From contig NZ_JAJLMN010000001.1 of assembly GCF_021730615.1 (NCBI RefSeq), positions 4,927,501-4,991,500 on the forward strand: DNA of 64,000 bases. The letters run 5' to 3'. The first letter of the stretch is position 1. Each line of letters begins with the position of its first letter. A program made the position numbers and the translations under genes. The notes beneath the pieces were generated by a model that saw nothing but the letters and a program-made list of their open reading frames with translations, had not been told where the DNA came from and searched no databases. Below, one piece after another: positions 28,609 through 37,488 of the stretch. The DNA is from Lichenibacterium dinghuense. Lineage in GTDB: Bacteria > Pseudomonadota > Alphaproteobacteria > Rhizobiales > Beijerinckiaceae.

Positions 28609-29030
28609 TGAGACATGTTGAAGGGCACGCCATCGGCGTCCGCCGGATAGGCCGCGAGGCCCGTCGACAGGATATGACGGTGCAACATGCCCTCGATGAC
28701 GCCCTTGGTGTCGCCGCCGCCCATGATGGAGCCGACGATGCCGTCTGCGGCCCCCGCCTCCTGCTCGGTGACGGGCGCCTTGTCGAGGTTGAGCGCCACC
28801 GCGGTCGCGAGCATCTCGATGTGGCCGATCTCCTCCGTCGCGGTGTGGAGCAGCATGTCTCGGTATTTGGTCGAGGGCCCGCGGGCGCCCCAGGCCTGGA
28901 AGAAGTATTGCATGCAGACGCGGATCTCGCCCTCCACGCCGCCGATGGCCTGCTGGAGCATGCGGGCGAAGAGGGGATCGGGCTTCTCGACCTTGACGGG
29001 CCACTGCAGTCGCTTGTCGAAATAATACAT
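28609..29030 (-). pseudogene. Manganese catalase, N-terminal part (split by IS)
   Basis: MYYFDKRLQWPVKVEKPDPL opens a dimanganese catalase. The first metal-ligand helices are GGVEGEIRVCMQYFFQAWGA (Glu) and LLHTATEEIGHIEMLATAVA (Glu-Glu-x-x-His), followed by the AAYPADADGVPFNMSH segment. The enzyme would remove H2O2 without haem. Reading stops being catalase after the MSH residues, where the TGA target duplication marks the insertion. No frameshift is seen in either half, so the disruption is probably recent. Confidence 0.92.
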
Positions 29031-29247
29031 CGCTCATCTCCCGGAGCTGCATGACGAGGAGTGCACAGACGCACCCCTCGCTCTGACGTAGACTAATGAC
29101 GTCCGAAGAAAGGTGCAGTTTCAGCTGTGATTACCAGGCGATGTGTTCAAGCTACGAGGCTGCCGTGAAACATTTGATGGTTCGAAGAGGCCGCAACCTC
29201 GCTTGCAAGCCGACAGACGCTCGTTCGGTCTGGGACGGCCATCGAAA

Positions 29248-31260
29248 TCACGTCGAGGACTGCTCACGAGGCGGCGACGGTGATCCATGGCGACCGAGAG
29301 CCTTGTCGTCTGGACCGCAACGCTGACCGGAAGACGTCGCGGCGGCGTCGTGTGCAGCCTTGACGCAGGCCTGGACGGCATCTTTCAGGTTCGACGCGTA
29401 GACGTCGGCGGCCACGACCTTGCGGGTCCGCTCGTCCTCGACGGCGTCGCCGTCCATCGGCCAAAGCCCGACCAAAATCCTTGCGTTCGGCAGGCGCGTC
29501 CTCAGACGGCGCACGAGGTAGTGAAGGCCCGACGGGCTCCCTGAGATCTCGAGGTAGCTGACGCAGACCATAGCCACGCCTTGGACGTCGAGCCCGCCGA
29601 TCTGCCTTCGCGACGCAGCCCCATAGGACGCCACGCGCGCCCCGAGTCCGTGCTTGCCGAGCAGTTGCGCCAGCATGCCGGCCGCAGCCTCGTCGAGCGG
29701 TCCCTTGCCTGCGACGCAGAGCACGGGCTCCGCGGATCGCCACCCCGTCGCCAACTCCCGCACGGCCGGAGCGTCGATCTTCGGGGCCTCGGGCGTCGGC
29801 ACGTCCCGTTCCGCCCGCGACGCGACCTCGTCGGCCTCGGCCTCGTCTTTCGGGTGAGGGTCCCGGTCCTCATGGTCGGCGAGGTCGGCCGTCAGGTCCC
29901 TGACGTTCTCCTTGATGGCGTCGACCTTGTCGGGCCCGAGCGCGCCCCGCAGGGCGTCGTTGGCGGCGAGCTGCAGGCCTTTCATAGCGACCTCGTCGTA
30001 GTAGGCCGTCAAGGAGCGTCCCTGGAGCAGAAACTCGGCCTGTTGCAGCGCCTCGTCGGGGTCGTCGGCCAGCATGCGCTGATAGAAATTCTCCACGGGG
30101 GTCAGCGGCGGCCGATCCCCCAGCAGCAGCTCCAGGAACTCCAGCTGGTCGACGTGGCGTCCCAGCACGACGAGGCACAGGGTCAGCGGCGTCGACAGCA
30201 GGAGGCCGATGGGGCCCCACACCCAGGTCCAGAAGATCGCGGCGATGATCACCGCGGCGGGCGAGAGGCCCGTGGAGTGGCCGTAGACCAGGGGCTCGAT
30301 CGCCTGACCAGTCACGGTCTCCGCGATCACGAACAGGCCGAGGGTCCACAGCGCCATAGACCAGCCGGGTTCCACCGCGGCCGCGAGCGCGGCGGGCAGG
30401 ATGGCGGCGATGACCGGGCCGATGTAGGGCACGAAGCGAAGCACCGCCCCGGTCACGGCCCACAGGAGCGGCGACGGGACGCCGATGAGCCAGAGCGCGA
30501 GGCCGACAACCACGCCGAAGCAGGCGTTGATGGCTAGCTGGGCCACGTAGTAGGTGGCGAGACGGTGGCCCGCGTCGTCGAGCGCGAGGGTGGTGCGCTG
30601 GAGGTCGTTCGACCCGAACAGCCGGATCATGCGGTCGCGCAGGTCCTCGCGCTGCATCAGGACGAAGACCGTCACGATCAGGACGATGAGCAGCGTCGAC
30701 AGCGGGTCCACGACGGGGGCCAGCACGGTGCGGGCCAGATCCAGGGCGGACATCGGCGCGGCCTCGATCCGGACGAGCCGGGCCTGGGGCGTCGCGTCGG
30801 CCGGAACTCCAGACTGAGCCGCCGTGGCCTCCTGAGCCGTGCGGCCCACCTGCTCGTCCAACCGCTGCCGCAGGCCGCGCAGGCGCCCCACCGTCATGTC
30901 GCGGACCGCGTGGACCTTGCGCGTGATGGTCGCCGTGTATTGCGGCACGTCCTCGGCGATGCCGGCCACCTGCGTGCCGATGACGGCGCCGAGCGCCCCG
31001 ACCACGCCGAGGCCCACCAGCATGGCGACGAGCACGGCCGCGACGTGGGGCACGTGCCAACGCTTCAGCCGCGAGACCAGGGGGGCCAGTACGAAGGAGA
31101 GGATCACCGCCACGGTGATCGGGATCAGCACCTCGCGGGCGAGATACAGCGCGGCCACCACCACGACCGCGACCGCCAGGTATAGGAGGCCGCTCACGCC
31201 CGGCACCCCGGAGGGCGGCACCCTGGCCGGGGCGCGGGTCGGCTCGTCATGCTGCGTCAT
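29248..31260 (-). CDS. AI-2E/PerM family permease with extra C-terminal domain
   Basis: The 670-residue protein has an N-terminal AI-2E-transporter-type membrane domain of about eight helices: LYLAREVLIPITVAVILSFV, FRFVPYIGPVIAAILPAALA-type core (seen as VLRFVPYIGPVIAAILPAAL), and GHSTGLSPAAVIIAAIFWTW then VWGPIGLLLSTPLTLCLVVL. From about residue 380 it is cytoplasmic. The last ~150 residues (VLCVAGKGPLDEAAAGMLAQ, VQGVAMVCVSYLEISG, RILVGLWPMDGDAVED) look like a Rossmann-type, B12-binding-like fold. The start at 31260 gives MTQHDEPTRAP; longer frames run to 31452. Substrate unknown. Confidence 0.85.
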   Translation of the reverse strand: MTQHDEPTRAPARVPPSGVPGVSGLLYLAVAVVVVAALYLAREVLIPITVAVILSFVLAPLVSRLKRWHVPHVAAVLVAMLVGLGVVGALGAVIGTQVAGIAEDVPQYTATITRKVHAVRDMTVGRLRGLRQRLDEQVGRTAQEATAAQSGVPADATPQARLVRIEAAPMSALDLARTVLAPVVDPLSTLLIVLIVTVFVLMQREDLRDRMIRLFGSNDLQRTTLALDDAGHRLATYYVAQLAINACFGVVVGLALWLIGVPSPLLWAVTGAVLRFVPYIGPVIAAILPAALAAAVEPGWSMALWTLGLFVIAETVTGQAIEPLVYGHSTGLSPAAVIIAAIFWTWVWGPIGLLLSTPLTLCLVVLGRHVDQLEFLELLLGDRPPLTPVENFYQRMLADDPDEALQQAEFLLQGRSLTAYYDEVAMKGLQLAANDALRGALGPDKVDAIKENVRDLTADLADHEDRDPHPKDEAEADEVASRAERDVPTPEAPKIDAPAVRELATGWRSAEPVLCVAGKGPLDEAAAGMLAQLLGKHGLGARVASYGAASRRQIGGLDVQGVAMVCVSYLEISGSPSGLHYLVRRLRTRLPNARILVGLWPMDGDAVEDERTRKVVAADVYASNLKDAVQACVKAAHDAAATSSGQRCGPDDKALGRHGSPSPPREQSST

Positions 31261-31764
31261 GGATGTATCCGCTTGAGGCCGGCCCGATGCGGTGGTTCCA
31301 TCGCCCGAGGTGCCGGGACCAGGGCAGATCCGGCCGCTCATGTCGCCGCGCGAGGGTTCGCGCGGGTCGTCATCGTGCCTGTCCGCACGCGCCCGCCACG
31401 GACCCGCAACCGGACGGCGCGGACCGAAGTGGCATGACCCACCCCGACTCATACGGCATCTGCGTGATTGGACCGGTGCCGCTCGGTGGCGGACTGTTCC
31501 GAGGCAACCACGCGGACGTCATATCATGCCGTCGAAGGCGGGCCAGACACGCCTCCATACACCGAAGTTCCCAAGTCCTCACGCCGACCGGACCGCGATG
31601 CAGGAAAAATCGTCGTAGCTTCACGGAAGCAAAGTGCAGACCATGGGAGATCGCCTTCGATTTTCGTGAACCTAACATTTATCAGCCTGACACTTTCACT
31701 TTCGACATTGCGCGACGTCATGGACGTGGGCTCATCGACATTTACGAGGGAAGGACCCATCGCC
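31261..31764 (+). other. Non-coding stretch before secreted protein gene
   Basis: About 500 bases separate the divergent permease and secreted-protein genes. Open frames here have no recognisable features. The stretch 31640-31720 is noticeably less GC-rich and may contain the promoter for the gene at 31765, but no clear box was found. Confidence 0.45.
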
Positions 31765-32502
31765 ATGTCGACATCCTACGCCGGAGACGGCTCCGAAGGC
31801 CTCGCCGCCACGATCGAGCAAAAGGCGACCTTCGTCGGGCGGGGCGTCTTCGTGATCACCGGCCAAGTATCTGGGGGCACCGGGGCCACGTCCGTCGAGG
31901 TCACCGCCAACGTGGACGGGGTCGAGACGGACCTCGGCGCGGCGGCGGTCGCCACCGATGGCACCTACAGCTTCGCCGATCGCGTGGGCCGTCATCACCA
32001 GGGCTTCGTCACGGCGACGGCCACCGATGCCGCGGGCGACACCTCGTCGGCGGTGGCGCCCTACAGCCTGCAGGCCGGCCTGCGGGGAGCTCAAGGCGTG
32101 GCGCGTCAGGACAGCTTCGTCGACGGCGAGCAGACGGCGACCGAGTTCTACCTCCGAGAGGGCGGCTCCAAGGTCGTGGCGCAGGCACCCGGACAGACCC
32201 TGACCTCGACCGAATTCGACATCTTCGGTGCCGGTCGGGCGGACAACACCACCTTCGTCTTCCAGCCCGGGTTCGGGCTGGACGTGGTGGCGGGCTTTGG
32301 CGCCCGGGGGGCGGGCCACGACACGCTCGACCTGCCCGCGTCCGACTTCACGTCCATCGCGGACGTATTGCGCAATACGGGCGACGTCGGCGGGAGCGCC
32401 TTCATCACCGACCCTGTGACGGGCGATGCGATCCGCCTCGCGGGCGTGACCACGAAGGAACTGGCCAGGAATGCCGGGCACGACATCAACCTCCATGGCT
32501 GA
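31765..32502 (+). CDS. Secreted adhesin-like protein, possible type I secretion substrate
   Basis: The 245-residue protein has no signal peptide. The first ~110 residues form an Ig/cadherin-like beta domain (VFVITGQVSGGTGATSVEVT, NVDGVETDLGAAAVATDGTY, FVTATATDAAGDTSSAVAPY). The C-terminal part (NTTFVFQPGFGLDVVAGFGA, HDTLDLPASDFTSIADVLRN, GDAIRLAGVTTKELA) resembles the terminal region of RTX-like proteins exported by type I systems, but without clear GGxGxD repeats. GAGGGAAGG at 31746-31754 supports ATG 31765; the frame extends to 31468. No secretion genes are nearby. Confidence 0.7.
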   Translation: MSTSYAGDGSEGLAATIEQKATFVGRGVFVITGQVSGGTGATSVEVTANVDGVETDLGAAAVATDGTYSFADRVGRHHQGFVTATATDAAGDTSSAVAPYSLQAGLRGAQGVARQDSFVDGEQTATEFYLREGGSKVVAQAPGQTLTSTEFDIFGAGRADNTTFVFQPGFGLDVVAGFGARGAGHDTLDLPASDFTSIADVLRNTGDVGGSAFITDPVTGDAIRLAGVTTKELARNAGHDINLHG

Positions 32503-32670
32503 TCCTCGTGCCATCGGCTCGATCTGCTACCGACTTGCGTCAGACGACGGGTGGCGGACCGGGCCGGTCCGGCCCGCAGACGTTCTGCCTGGCACGACAT
32601 GGGCCGAGACGCGTCTGGCTCTGGCCGGCCTCGCCGAGCGGCCTTTACCCCTCATGACGGAGCGAGCACG

Positions 32671-32943
32671 ATGAAGGCGTCCATGATCGGTGCGGCCTTG
32701 CTGGCCGTGCTGCTGTCGGCCACGGCGTCCCCGGCCAGCGCCATACCCTACGTGAGTTCCGGCGGTTACGGCGCGTCCCCCCACCGCCAACCGCACGGGT
32801 CACGCCACGCGCGTCATCGGCACGGCGGTTCGATCCTCGGTTCCGTCCTGGGCGCGGGACGCCACGGTTCCCGGGCGGGGCGCGCGAAGCAGCGATACCG
32901 CACGCACCTCGACCGATGCGACAACGTCCCCTCGCGTTGCTGA
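32671..32943 (+). CDS. Small basic His/Arg-rich secreted protein
   Basis: The 90-residue protein begins MKASMIGAALLAVLLSATAS with a signal peptide cleaved near PASA. The mature part is rich in His, Arg and Gly (HRQPHGSRHARHRHGGSILG) and ends RCDNVPSRC with two cysteines. GGAGCGAG at 32659 precedes the ATG by about 4 bases. Function unknown; envelope or metal association is a guess. Its end overlaps the longest possible frame of the next gene. A similar CxxxPSRC tail occurs in the small protein at 53748. Confidence 0.7.
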   Translation: MKASMIGAALLAVLLSATASPASAIPYVSSGGYGASPHRQPHGSRHARHRHGGSILGSVLGAGRHGSRAGRAKQRYRTHLDRCDNVPSRC

Positions 32944-34397
32944 CCTACCCGGTGCTGCCACGAGAGGCTCACGACGACGCCGTCAGCCAAACGCCACGGC
33001 CACCATCCCCGAATGGTCATCATGACGTCCTGCACTGGCGGTCCGGGCGGCTCGCCATGGCGGTCCTCATCTGCATGGTGCTGACGACGTCGGTAGCTGC
33101 CGCTCCCGCGACCGATGCCCCCGACAAGCAGGCGGCACCCGCCATCGCCACGAAGGCGGACGCGTCGGACGATGCCGACATCGCCGCCCGCATCCGTGAC
33201 ATCTTCGGGCAGATAGCGGCCCTGCACGACGTCCGGGTGCGCGTGTCCGCAGGCGTCGTGACGCTCGACGGCACCGTGCAGGCGGCGGACGACAAAGGAC
33301 GGGCGGAGACCATCGCGTCCCGCGTGTCGGGGGTCGTCACGGTGCAGAACGACGTCACCCGCGACCTCGCGGTCGGCACCAAGGTCGCCCCGGCCATCGG
33401 CCAGTTCCGCGACGACCTGCGCGCCTTCGCCCGGGCGCTTCCCCTCGTGGGCGTGGCCATCGCGGTCGGGCTGCTGATCGCGGCCCTGGGATACGGGCTC
33501 GCCTCCGTCACGCGCCTGTGGCGGTGGGTGGCGCCCAACCTGTTCCTGGCCGAACTGCTCGCGACCTCGGTGCGCGTCGTGACGGTCATCCTCGGCTTCG
33601 TGGCTGCCTTCGAGGTGCTGGGCGCGACCGCGCTGCTCGGCGGCGTACTCGGCGGGGCCGGCGTGGTCGGCATCGCGCTCGGCTTCGCGGTGCGCGACAC
33701 GGTGACCAACTACGTCGCCAGCATCATGCTCAGCCTCCGGCAGCCCTTCCGGGCTAACGACCACGTCGTCATCGAGGGCCACGAGGGGCGCGTCATGCGG
33801 CTGACGTCGCGCGCCACCGTGATGCTGACGCTCGACGGCAACCACGTGCAGATCCCGAACGCGACAGTCTTCAACGCCGTCATCCTGAACTACATCCGCA
33901 ACCCGCAGCGGCGGTTCGAGTTCGACCTCGGCGTCGACGCGGCCGACGACCCCGTGGACGGCATGGACGTGGGGTTGTCGGCGGTGAACGGCCTTCCCTT
34001 CGTGCTCGACACGCCGAAGGCGACGGCGGTCATCCGCGAGGTGGGCGACTCCAACATTGTGCTCCGCTTCTACGGCTGGGTCGACCAGACCAGAACCGAC
34101 TTCCTCAAGGGACGGAGCCTCGCCATCAAGGCGGCCAAGACGGCGCTCGAAGGCTCGGGGTTCGCCCTGCCGGAGCCCATCTATCGGCTGCGGTTCGACG
34201 AGGGCGCGGCGCTGCCGGTGCAGCGTTCGGCACCGGTCACCGAGCGACCGCCCCGGCGGACCGCGACGCGGTCCTCGCCCTCGCTCGCCGGTTCGGACAC
34301 GGCGCCTGACGCACATGTCGAGAGGCTGGTGAACGCGGAGCGGGCTGCGTCGGGAGGCAAGGACGACCTCCTCGATCCCGGCCGAGCCGTCGAATAG
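32916..34397 (+). CDS. MscS-type mechanosensitive channel with BON domain
   Basis: The protein has a hydrophobic leader (MAVLICMVLTTSVAAAPATD), a BON domain (ADIAARIRDIFGQIAALHDV, GVVTLDGTVQAADDKGRAET), two or three transmembrane helices, and the MscS pore and beta domain (GGVLGGAGVVGIALGFAVRD, VTNYVASIMLSLRQPF, GNHVQIPNATVFNAVILNY). It should open under hypo-osmotic tension, and the periplasmic BON domain may bind lipid or the envelope. The frame from 32916 gives 493 residues; an ATG at 33057 (446 residues) starts right at the leader and may be the true start. C-terminal ~60 residues are disordered. Confidence 0.87.
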   Translation: MRQRPLALLTYPVLPREAHDDAVSQTPRPPSPNGHHDVLHWRSGRLAMAVLICMVLTTSVAAAPATDAPDKQAAPAIATKADASDDADIAARIRDIFGQIAALHDVRVRVSAGVVTLDGTVQAADDKGRAETIASRVSGVVTVQNDVTRDLAVGTKVAPAIGQFRDDLRAFARALPLVGVAIAVGLLIAALGYGLASVTRLWRWVAPNLFLAELLATSVRVVTVILGFVAAFEVLGATALLGGVLGGAGVVGIALGFAVRDTVTNYVASIMLSLRQPFRANDHVVIEGHEGRVMRLTSRATVMLTLDGNHVQIPNATVFNAVILNYIRNPQRRFEFDLGVDAADDPVDGMDVGLSAVNGLPFVLDTPKATAVIREVGDSNIVLRFYGWVDQTRTDFLKGRSLAIKAAKTALEGSGFALPEPIYRLRFDEGAALPVQRSAPVTERPPRRTATRSSPSLAGSDTAPDAHVERLVNAERAASGGKDDLLDPGRAVE

Positions 34398-34572
34398 CGC
34401 CGGGCGGTGGACGATGCTCCCAGGATGCATTTCAGAGGCCGGTTGGGATGCAGAAAGCGTCAAAGATTACTCCTGCTGACTCAAAAACGTCGAAGCCGTT
34501 CATCAATGTTTAAGGATTCTATGGATTGGACAGTGCAGTCTCAGCTCGACTTTCCGCATTTTTGGAGGCGCA

Positions 34573-34854
34573 TCAGGTGCTGACCCAGAAGATGTCCTCG
34601 GCTGCGATGCAGGTGAGGGCGTCGTCGAGGGCGAGGATAGTGCTGCCGAAGGGGCCGGTCGAGGACCAGCGCTCCTTCCACAGGGACCAGTATAGAACTT
34701 CGAAGTGGCCGTCGGGTTTTGCCGGTCGCAGGCGGGCGACGGGTGTGCCCGACCGCGCATCGTAGAGCGTGTAGCCCCGGTTGCGCCGCTCGGCCACGAG
34801 AGAACCACGCGGGCTTCGAAACTGCGCGATGCGCATGATGACGTCGTCGTCCAT
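34573..34854 (-). CDS. Small conserved hypothetical protein
   Basis: The 93-residue protein (MDDDVIMRIAQFRSPRGSLV, then RNRGYTLYDARSGTPVARLR, DGHFEVLYWSLWKERWSSTG and ILALDDALTCIAAEDIFWVS) reads as a real soluble protein with beta-rich periodicity. I do not recognise a named family. No strong ribosome site is seen. It lies antisense to, and upstream of, a transposase, between two inverted repeats that may bound an IS, so it is either a passenger gene or a host gene next to a partial element. Confidence 0.6.
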   Translation of the reverse strand: MDDDVIMRIAQFRSPRGSLVAERRNRGYTLYDARSGTPVARLRPAKPDGHFEVLYWSLWKERWSSTGPFGSTILALDDALTCIAAEDIFWVST

Positions 34855-34961
34855 GGCGGCGCAGGATATTCCGAGGGACTGGTCCCGTCACGGACCGTTT
34901 GCGCTCTGATGGGCTGGATGCAGGGCTTGCTGAACAACGGCGATGCGATTCTACGGCCGGG

Positions 34962-36347
34962 ATGAGACCCCATCGCCAACGCCCCCCTTCCGACCTTTCC
35001 GCTGTGCCAGCGATCTTGTCGACATGGCTGACCGTACTGCGCCCGTGCTTCACTGCACCAGTCTGGACCCGAGTCCTCGTGCTGGTGGCCGGTGCGGTGT
35101 TGTCGCCCGGCGGACGAACCGTGACGCAAGCCCTGCGCGTGATGGGACTGGCCGGAAAACCCGGCTTCGGTCGATACCACGACGTCCTGAGCCGGGCGCG
35201 GTGGGATGCGCGCGACGTGGCGCGCAGGCTGCTCGGGCACCTCGTCGCCGTGCTGTCGCCGGACGGCGAGGTGATCATCGGCATCGACGACACCGTGGAG
35301 CGACGATGGGGGCCGAAGATCGCGGCGCGCGGCATCTATCGTGACCCCGTCCGTTCGTCCAAAGGCCATTTCGTCAAGACCAGCGGCCTGCGCTGGCTCG
35401 TGCTGGCCGTCATGCTCCCGGTCCCCTTCGCGGGCCGGCGCTGGGCGCTGCCCTTTCTCACCGTGCTGGCCCCCTCGGAGCGCTGGAGCCAGGCGCATCG
35501 CCAGCGCCACAAGACCCTGACCGACTGGGCGCGTCAGGCCATCCTGCAGAGCAGTCGCTGGCTGGGGAGCCGCCGCGTCACCGTGGTGGCCGACAGCAGC
35601 TTCGCCGCGCTCGACCTCATCGCCGCCGTGCGCCGCCACGTCACCCTGATCACGCGGTTGCGCCTCGACGCCAACCTGTTCGAACCCGCCCCCGCGCGCG
35701 TTCCAGGCCGGCGCGGCCGCCCCGCCCTGAAAGGAAAGCGAGTGCCCAAGCTCGATGCCGTGCTGCGCGACCCGGCCACCGTCTGGACAAAGGTGACGCT
35801 GACCGAATGGTACGGCGGCCAAACCTGCAGGCTCGAATACACCTCGGCCACGGCGCTCTGGTCCAAGGCCGGCCTGCCGCCCCAGCCGATCCGCTGGGTG
35901 CTGGTGCGCGATCCGTCCGGCACCCGTGACGCGCAGGCGTTCCTGTGCACCGACGCCGACCTCACCGCCGAGGCGATCCTCACGCGGTTCGTCATGCGCT
36001 GGCGCATCGAGACCACCTTCCAGGAGGTCCGCCGGCACCTCGGCGTCGAGACCCAGCGCCAATGGTCCGACAAGGCCATCCTGCGCACCACACCTGCCTT
36101 GCTCGCCTTGTACTCCCTCGTCACGCTCTGGGCACACGAGCTGCACACCCGGGCCGGACCGATCCGCCCACAGACCGCAGCTTGGTACGACAAACGCCTG
36201 CCAACCTTCAGCGACGCGCTCGCCGACGTCCGCCGCGCGTTATGGTGGCCGCAGATTTCATCAACGTCCCCGCCCAGCCGAGACCCCGTCAAAATTCACC
36301 CCGACCTCCTCGACCGGTGGATCGACACACTGTGCCGCGCTGCCTGA
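34962..36347 (+). CDS. DDE transposase (IS701/IS4-like)
   Basis: The 461-residue protein has an N-terminal region WLTVLRPCFTAPVWTRVLVL, the first catalytic Asp in EVIIGIDDTVERRWGPKIAA, a second in RVTVVADSSFAALDLIAAVR and the C-terminal Glu in RWRIETTFQEVRRHLGVETQ. The arrangement is that of DDE endonuclease transposases related to IS701 and IS4; the exact family is uncertain. ATG 34962 is chosen, but the frame opens at 34899. The stop is adjacent to the right inverted repeat. It appears intact. Confidence 0.82.
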   Translation: MRPHRQRPPSDLSAVPAILSTWLTVLRPCFTAPVWTRVLVLVAGAVLSPGGRTVTQALRVMGLAGKPGFGRYHDVLSRARWDARDVARRLLGHLVAVLSPDGEVIIGIDDTVERRWGPKIAARGIYRDPVRSSKGHFVKTSGLRWLVLAVMLPVPFAGRRWALPFLTVLAPSERWSQAHRQRHKTLTDWARQAILQSSRWLGSRRVTVVADSSFAALDLIAAVRRHVTLITRLRLDANLFEPAPARVPGRRGRPALKGKRVPKLDAVLRDPATVWTKVTLTEWYGGQTCRLEYTSATALWSKAGLPPQPIRWVLVRDPSGTRDAQAFLCTDADLTAEAILTRFVMRWRIETTFQEVRRHLGVETQRQWSDKAILRTTPALLALYSLVTLWAHELHTRAGPIRPQTAAWYDKRLPTFSDALADVRRALWWPQISSTSPPSRDPVKIHPDLLDRWIDTLCRAA

Positions 36348-36435
36348 AATGCGTAAAGTCGAGCTCAGGGCATCGTCGTCCCACTTCGAGAACTGGCCGG
36401 CGATGGGGTTCTCTCCCGCTTCGCCGGAGACCGCG

Positions 36436-36924
36436 ATGATGTCCGATGTGCCGAAGCAAGGCGCTGCCGTGATGACGGCCGAAACGACGGTCGCCCATGT
36501 GGACACGTTCATCTCGCGCATGGGCAAGGTTCGACTCGCGGAGGACAGGCTGACGTCCGCCCTGGAGGGTATGGCCATCGAAGGCGGCTCGCTCACTCCG
36601 ACGAATGGAGACGGAACGGGTCCGTCCCGCGTGGCCACAGATCGATCGAAGAAGCGCCGGTGTCCAAACTCCAGCGGACGTAGGTTTTCCCAGGCGGCTC
36701 GCGAGGCGGCCGTCGCGGCGCGCAAGGCCAAGGCACTCCTTCAGATGGACCCCGCTGCTCCCAGGGTCTTCATTGTCCGGTATGGCGCTCCAACAACGCC
36801 CTTCACGTGGGAAATACGACGGTTCGGCGGTGTCGTCCTGGTTAAGGGCGACAGTGGCTACACGAGCCTGGAGATGGCGTGGGCCGCCGGCGAGGCGATG
36901 CTTGCAGAAGCGTCGCCGGCATGA
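36436..36924 (+). CDS. Hypothetical protein, unknown function
   Basis: The 162-residue protein was not recognised. It starts MMSDVPKQGAAVMTAETTVA (GGAGACC at 36426-36432 upstream), has a basic central region (ATDRSKKRRCPNSSGRRFSQ) with an Ala-rich helix (AREAAVAARKAKALLQM), and ends with a beta-rich segment VFIVRYGAPTTPFTWEIRRF. The frame extends upstream into the neighbouring transposase as an overlap without meaning. No membrane segment or signal peptide. It starts 67 bases after the IS end. Confidence 0.55.
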   Translation: MMSDVPKQGAAVMTAETTVAHVDTFISRMGKVRLAEDRLTSALEGMAIEGGSLTPTNGDGTGPSRVATDRSKKRRCPNSSGRRFSQAAREAAVAARKAKALLQMDPAAPRVFIVRYGAPTTPFTWEIRRFGGVVLVKGDSGYTSLEMAWAAGEAMLAEASPA

Positions 36925-37199
36925 TGGCTGGGTTGGGCGCCACCGATGTGATCATCACCGGAACGGTGGTCTGCATCGTCATCCTGTTCTCAGGACTTTA
37001 TCGTCTGCTCCTTTGGCCTTGGCTTCGATGAATGCGCCAGCCTGCCGGTCCAGAAAGACCGGGCAGGGCCGCCGCGGTCCTCGGCCCTGACATCCTTTCC
37101 GAAGCAGTTTTGCGAGGCGCGTGCCCTCTCCACAAATCGATCCACAGGCCTCGACCACATGCCAGCGCCGGATCTCCCGGCTCCGAACAGGACATCACC

Positions 37200-37454
37200 A
37201 TGGCCCCCAGCCCGCACGACCTCGCCCTGTTCACGATGACCGCGGGAGCTGCCGTGGGCGCACTGCTGGCAGGGGACGCGGCGGACGAGGCCCTTCGCCG
37301 CGGCCCGCACCTGAGACTCCGCCGGGCAGGCCGCACCAAGTGGATGAGACAGCTTCCCACATGGGCGCGCCCCGTGGCGTTCCACCTCGGCAGCGTGGCG
37401 TTCCTGGCCACCATGGCCACGTCCGGCGCGCTGCTCATCGGGGCCTTGCCCTGA
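37200..37454 (+). CDS. Small membrane protein, unknown function
   Basis: The 84-residue protein begins MAPSPHDLALFTMTAGAAVG with one hydrophobic helix, has a basic loop (RRGPHLRLRRAGRTKWMRQL) and a second helix (VAFHLGSVAFLATMATSGAL). No family was recognised. It is convergent with the porin gene at 37489. About 200 bases before it (36930-37140) show no supported gene. Confidence 0.5.
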   Translation: MAPSPHDLALFTMTAGAAVGALLAGDAADEALRRGPHLRLRRAGRTKWMRQLPTWARPVAFHLGSVAFLATMATSGALLIGALP

Positions 37455-37488
37455 GGGCCGTGCGGCTCGGACGCCAGGACTCCCGATC

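Larger units (their letters stand above)
34540..36369 (+). mobile_element. Possible IS (DDE transposase, IS701/IS4-like) with inverted ends
   Basis: A terminal-repeat pair is visible: CTCAGCTCGACTTTCCGCAT from 34540, and the inverse of CTGAGCTCGACTTTACGCAT ending at 36369. The second copy begins directly at the transposase stop. The first lies about 420 bases upstream of the transposase start, so a 93-residue antisense gene (34573-34854) falls inside. No target duplication was identified, so the left boundary is tentative. Confidence 0.6.
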
